NCBI GenBank assembly: GCA_037447655.1
Contig: JBBHKE010000838.1
Span: 197,122 to 261,121, forward strand
Direction: 5' to 3'
Source of the DNA: Zygnema cylindricum
Taxonomy: Eukaryota; Streptophyta; Zygnematophyceae; Zygnematales; Zygnemataceae
Length of the DNA stretch: 64,000 nucleotides
The translations under genes and the position numbers were made by a program. Positions 59,451-64,000 of the stretch are shown piece after piece (position 1 is the stretch's first letter; each line of letters starts with the position of its first letter). Under the pieces are notes generated by a model. It did not search any database. It saw nothing but the letters and a program-made list of their open reading frames with translations, and was not told the DNA's origin.

Positions 59451-62400
59451 GAGCTTCTTCAATACTGTCCATCCTAAGAAGCAAGATCTTCACATGAAAG
59501 AATTTCCTCCCTCCAAGATTCGCAATTATTCCATCATTGCTCATGTTGACCATGGAAAATCAACCCTTGCAGACAGGCTTCTTGAACTCACCGGCACTAT
59601 TCGAAAAGGGATAGGACAACCCCAATACCTTGACAAGCTACAGGTGATGCCAGCATGCCCTCAGCTTTCCTCCCTTCTTCTCTCTCTTGTTCCTGCCCAA
59701 ATCTGGCCTAGATATGGGATTAGGTCAAGAATGAAAGGTCATATGCATGTTTTTCTTTCGCAGACAAGGCTGACTACGTACGCATCTGCTGTTTTTTTAG
59801 GTCAATGTGGTTTTCTTCTATTTTGTTAACAATATGGAGTTTTTTTTTTTTTTGGGTGGAATTGTTAGCATAGTCATTATATTACGTTGACGTATACTCT
59901 ACTAGTTTGTTAAGCCTTTGCTTTAAACTGCCTCACTTAGGCGGAACTTGATTTTTTGGAAATAGTATTTCAGCCTGATGGTTTTTTGAATGAAGCACTT
60001 TTGCTACTTAAAGGGCCAAGTTGTAGAAAATTTTACTAATACTCAGGATTCTGTTTACGTTAATTTTTCTAATGTTTTGTTTATCTTAGGTTATTTCCTT
60101 GGATTTGCTCTTTTTGTGATGCCGGTAAAGATGCAAGAACGTTCTTGAAAATCCTACTTATTTACTCCCTCTCCTCCACCCTTCCTTTCTCGTTAGAATG
60201 TTTTCGAGACTATTGCGTCCGTACTCTCTCCTCCATCCCTCCCTTTTCGTACGACTACTTTTTTGAGGCTGCTGCTTCCTTATTCCCTCTCCTCTAATGC
60301 TACCTTCCCTCTTGAACGTGTCTGAGACAACTCCTTCCATGCTCCCTCTCCTCCTTCCCTCCCTCCCGGCATTTAGTAAAACCCTTTCTCTCCCTTTCCT
60401 ATCTTCAGGTGGAACGTGAACGTGGAATCACAGTTAAAGCACAGACAGCAACTATGCTTTACAACTATGAACCGTCTTTGTCTCCTCCAGACAATGATAG
60501 CGTTGATCCACAACCTGGTCGTTATCTTCTTAATCTTATCGATACACCTGGTCATGTCGATTTTAGTTATGAAGTTTCTCGATCTTTGGCGGCGACGCAA
60601 GGAGTTCTTTTGGTAGTAGATGCATCCCAAGGAATTCAAGCCCAAACTGTTGCAAATTTTTATATGGCATTTGAAGCAAATTTGTCCATTGTTCCTGTAA
60701 TAAACAAAATCGATCAACCGAATGCGGATCCAAAGAGAGTTGCCGCACAACTGCAAAGTATGTTCGACATTGACTCAAATGATTGTTTGTTGACTTCTGC
60801 AAAAACTGGTGAAGGGTTGGAGAAAGTTTTACCAGCAGTGATTGAGAGAATCTCTCCTCCTCCAGGGAAAGTAGATTTGCCCTTAAGAGCTTTACTTTTG
60901 GACAGTCATTATGATGAATATAGAGGAGTTATTTGCCACGTGGCAGTGGTAGATGGAGCAATAAAAAAAGGGGATAAGATTGGTTTAGTAGCCATGGGGC
61001 AATCTTATGAAGTTTTGGAAGTAGGAGTTATGCATCCCGAGTTAACACCGACTGGACTGTTACTGACAGGACAGGTACGTTTTAATGTGATTAACTTGAT
61101 TTGTGATATGTTGTTATGAGAAGACATTCACAATTCCCATGCATCTCTCTCTCCTCTCTCATTCTCTGTCATCTCCCTCTCTTCTCCTCTCTCGCTCTCT
61201 CCCTCTCTCCCTCTCTCCCTCTCTTCCTCTCTCCTTCTCCTTTTCCCTCTTCCTCTCCCTCTCCTTCTGCTGCACCTTAATCCTCTCTCAATCCTATGCA
61301 TTGTAATAATTGAGCACGGGGCTGGTTTCCACACAGATTCCTCTCTCTTTGTTTGATTGAATATTTGGCTTGATTGATGTTTACAGCATTTTGTGTGCAG
61401 TTATTTTTTTTATTATTATTATTACTATTACTATTATTATTCTTATATATGCGTGTTTATGTATTATTGTTATTATATACTTGTATGTGTATATATATTT
61501 AATTGGGTTTAGTTGAAAGAGTCAGCTGTTATCTGGATATAGTGAGCCATAAGAAAACTGTGGGTTCATTTACAAAATATAAATAGGTAGAGGCACGAGC
61601 GGCTAGATTATATGGAAATTGGGTAAATGCATATGTCGATGTATAAACGTGCTGCATAACCTGCAGTTAGTCATTTGTGGTTTTGTTTAATTGGAAGTCT
61701 TTTACTGTTCATACCTTTGACTTTTACTCCAGAGGCAGCTTCTATCAAACTCTTTACTTCGGTTTTAGAGGCTTTAGTATCTATGGTTATGAAGAGAAAC
61801 TTGAAAATTAGTTTTGTGTCCGATTTCCTAGTCCCCCTTTGTTTTACAGCCCAGGCCCAAGCTTTAAAAAGTTAAGCATGTTTTGGATATACTAATAATA
61901 GAGAGAGGATCACACAGAAAAGTTTTGGTTAAATTGCTGTAAGTTGTATGCTTTTTATCGAACAAAAAATGCACATTTCTTCAGTTACTTATGATAGCGT
62001 GTGTAAAAATGCTATGCACAACTCCTATAAGTGTGCATAAATCGTTTTAGTATTTTGACGAGACAATTTGGACTAGTATTTTTGTCAATTTTGCTCATTT
62101 TACTCATTATATTATACTCATATCTTGTCAATTATTGGTTTTGAAGGTAGGCTACATTATAACTGGTATGAGGAGTACACGAGAAGCGCGAGTTGGGGAC
62201 ACTTGGCATCACGTCAAAGTACCAGTAACTCCTCTACCAGGTACATTTTATAGTTTCTCGCTCTACTGGGTACATTTTTTATATAGTTTGTCTCTCTACC
62301 CGGTACATTTTATATAGTTTTTCTGGAAGGATTCTTTTTCCTGTCATTGAATGACTCATTTTCAATAACTGGGCAGTTTTTGACCGCCCAGATGAAAATC

Positions 62401-64000
62401 CTCAGGCTGGAACCTGCCCAATCATCGAAAATGGGTTATTCACTGGCTCCTCAATAGAGCCGAACCGTAGATGAATGCATCCATTCTCCTTCTCCCTTTT
62501 TGTTAACTTTTAATTCTCTCTTCCTCCCGCCCTCCCTCTTTTGCTCGCTTTACATCCTACTCTCACTCCCTATCCTTCTCATCATCCATCACATCAAATT
62601 GAAATGACACCTTTACTGGGAATTTCATTGGATTCGACATACTTTTTTGTTTTTGGCGTAACTTTAGCATATTTTCCCATTCAAAATAAATTCAAAAACC
62701 CTTGGGCTATCCTTATGCTTCTTGAGTTTTTGTCTCTCTTTCTCTGCCGTACTGTCTCTATTTCCTCCCTCTCTGCTTTTTCTTCGTTGTTCTACCTTCT
62801 TCCTCCACCTACTTCCTTCCCCTTTGTTTTTACTCACTCTGGTCCTTTGGGTCTCACACTGCCTCCTCCCTGTCCTTCTGACTTCTCTTTGTCCCTATTC
62901 CGCACTTCCCTTTCCTTTTTGTTGCTTTGTCAACTCGTTTTTTTTGTTCCCTTTTCCGCATTCATTACTTTCCCTCACTCACTCCCTCTTTAGCATATTT
63001 TCTCCCACTCAAAGCATCACCTTTGGTTATTCTTATGCTTGTTGAGTTTTGTCTCTTTTGTCACTGCCGTACTGCCTCTTTTTTCCTTCCTGCTTTTTCT
63101 TCTTGTTTTACCTTCTCTCTCCACCCCCATCCTCCCCCTTTGTTGCTACTCTCGTTGGTCCTTTGGGTATCACACTGCCTCCTCTCTGTTCTCTCTGACT
63201 TCTCTTTTTCCCTGTTCCGCATTCCTTTTGCGTCTCTTCTTCAACTCGTTTTTCTCACGCCCCCTTTCTTCACTCATTACTTTTCTCCTCTTACTCCCTC
63301 TTACCATCCATCTTTCTGACACTTTCTTGTGTCACTTGAGATGTCAAAAACCTTGTTCGCATTGGAGCTTGGTTTACTCCAAAAAGTTTGGAAATTTATT
63401 TTCATATCCAGTTACATAAAAAGGATGCTGTTCTTGTTTTTCTTGTGTTTGGTGATTTTGATGTGGGCTTTTTTCAAATTTTCAGGGTTCCGTCCTGCAA
63501 AGCATATGGTATATGCCGGTTTGTACCCTGCAGATGGATCCGATTATGAAGCCCTAAGCAGTGCTGTGGAAAAACTTACTTGTAATGATGCTAGTGTGGC
63601 TGTTTCGAAGGAGACGAGTGGTGCTCTTGGAGTGGGATATCGGTAAGTGGTATATATTTTCAGATTATGTTTTCTTTACCATCGATGTAAATGTCTCCTA
63701 TTGTTTCCATAGTTAGCTGAGTTAGACTACACTGTGATTCACTATTAGGGTTAATAACAGTAAACTGGTGCCGGCTTTTCTTAGCTGTTAACCATAAAAT
63801 AGTAAAAAATTTACAAGTGATTGTAAATCGCCTCCCCATCAGTACCTAATCTAGAATCATTTATACTAAATACGCATTGATGTTGATGATGATTTTTCTT
63901 ACTCTAACAGCAATTCATGGTGTACTTTTTCCTTTTCCATCAATGTCAATGTCTCCTGTATACAAAAAGTGCTAGTTAGCTAGCTAGAGTGTAGTGTCAG
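59011..64000 (+). CDS. GUF1: Translation factor GUF1 (LepA-type GTPase), 3' end outside window
   Basis: Exons 59011-59643, 60409-61074, 62147-62240, 63486-63642, then an intron running off the right edge; phases join throughout. The Ser-rich N-terminus of about 160 residues looks like an organelle-targeting sequence. The GTPase domain shows G1 AHVDHGKST (about 177-185), switch [12 protein letters not shown]3 DTPGHVDF, G4 NKID and G5 SAK, then the domain II stretch [18 protein letters not shown] and [18 protein letters not shown], and [13 protein letters not shown]. The [15 protein letters not shown] region and QTATM fit the mitochondrial GUF1 branch rather than the plastid LepA branch. LepA/GUF1 acts on the organellar ribosome during translation elongation or initiation, hydrolysing GTP. 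Domain IV and the LepA-specific C-terminus are beyond the window. The ATG at 59011 (or 59014) is the first in frame. Confidence 0.92.
63730..63922. mobile_element. TACACCGTG-family MITE in a GUF1 intron
   Basis: Termini CACTGTGATTCACTATTAG and CAATTCATGGTG, TA-flanked, about 193 bp; lies in the intron after 63642. Confidence 0.65.

Noticed and set aside
59100-59462. Asp/Asn-rich - strand frame
   Set aside because: Antisense reading of the ATC repeats in the GUF1 presequence.
59011-63642. Plastid LepA (cpLEPA) instead of GUF1
   Set aside because: Motifs such as VKAQTATM, the QAQTVANFY region and MHPELTPTG fit the mitochondrial GUF1 branch. Plastid import of the Ser-rich presequence cannot be excluded from sequence alone.

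Overview
The window is nuclear DNA of a green plant, most likely a streptophyte (land plant or charophyte-grade alga). Genes are split by GT-AG introns, and every exon chain below was joined by hand with matching codon phases. The gene families are plant-type: a coiled-coil/kelch protein resembling the DCD-kelch family, the plant PAP/OAS1-type nucleotidyltransferase family (At3g61690-like), TFIIE-beta, an SYP1-type syntaxin, an At1g80280-like alpha/beta hydrolase and the organellar GTPase GUF1. Telomere-type CCCTAAA motifs and a plant-style initiator-Met primer-binding site agree with this. I cannot name the species.

Layout: (1) 1-6662, + strand, 3' part of a kelch-repeat gene that starts left of the window. 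(2) 8335-21911, - strand, a ten-exon nucleotidyltransferase-family gene convergent with the kelch gene; it has a compact conserved head and a very long low-complexity tail. (3) 21912-29937, intergenic DNA full of small terminal-inverted-repeat elements. (4) 29938-33380, + strand, a complete four-exon TFIIE-beta gene behind a telobox-rich leader. (5) 33381-37007, minisatellite and small DNA transposons. (6) 37008-40730, a young LTR element with perfect 5-bp target duplications and a tRNA-Met primer site; its only recognisable gene is a full-length intronless syntaxin. (7) 40736-46221, intergenic with hAT-like elements. (8) 46222-53534, + strand, an alpha/beta hydrolase gene with huge polypyrimidine introns and tandemly repeated decoy copies of its last splice junction. 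(9) 53535-59010, a segmental duplication, G-rich DNA and several MITEs. (10) 59011 to the right edge, + strand, the 5' part of GUF1.

The genes do not form a pathway; this is an ordinary eukaryotic gene neighbourhood of housekeeping genes. The standout is the syntaxin gene packaged between two almost identical LTRs in place of gag-pol. At least four non-autonomous DNA-transposon families can also be defined from this window alone: a TA-target (Tc1/mariner-like) family, two families with 8-bp (hAT-like) target duplications, and a TAA-target (Harbinger-like) family.
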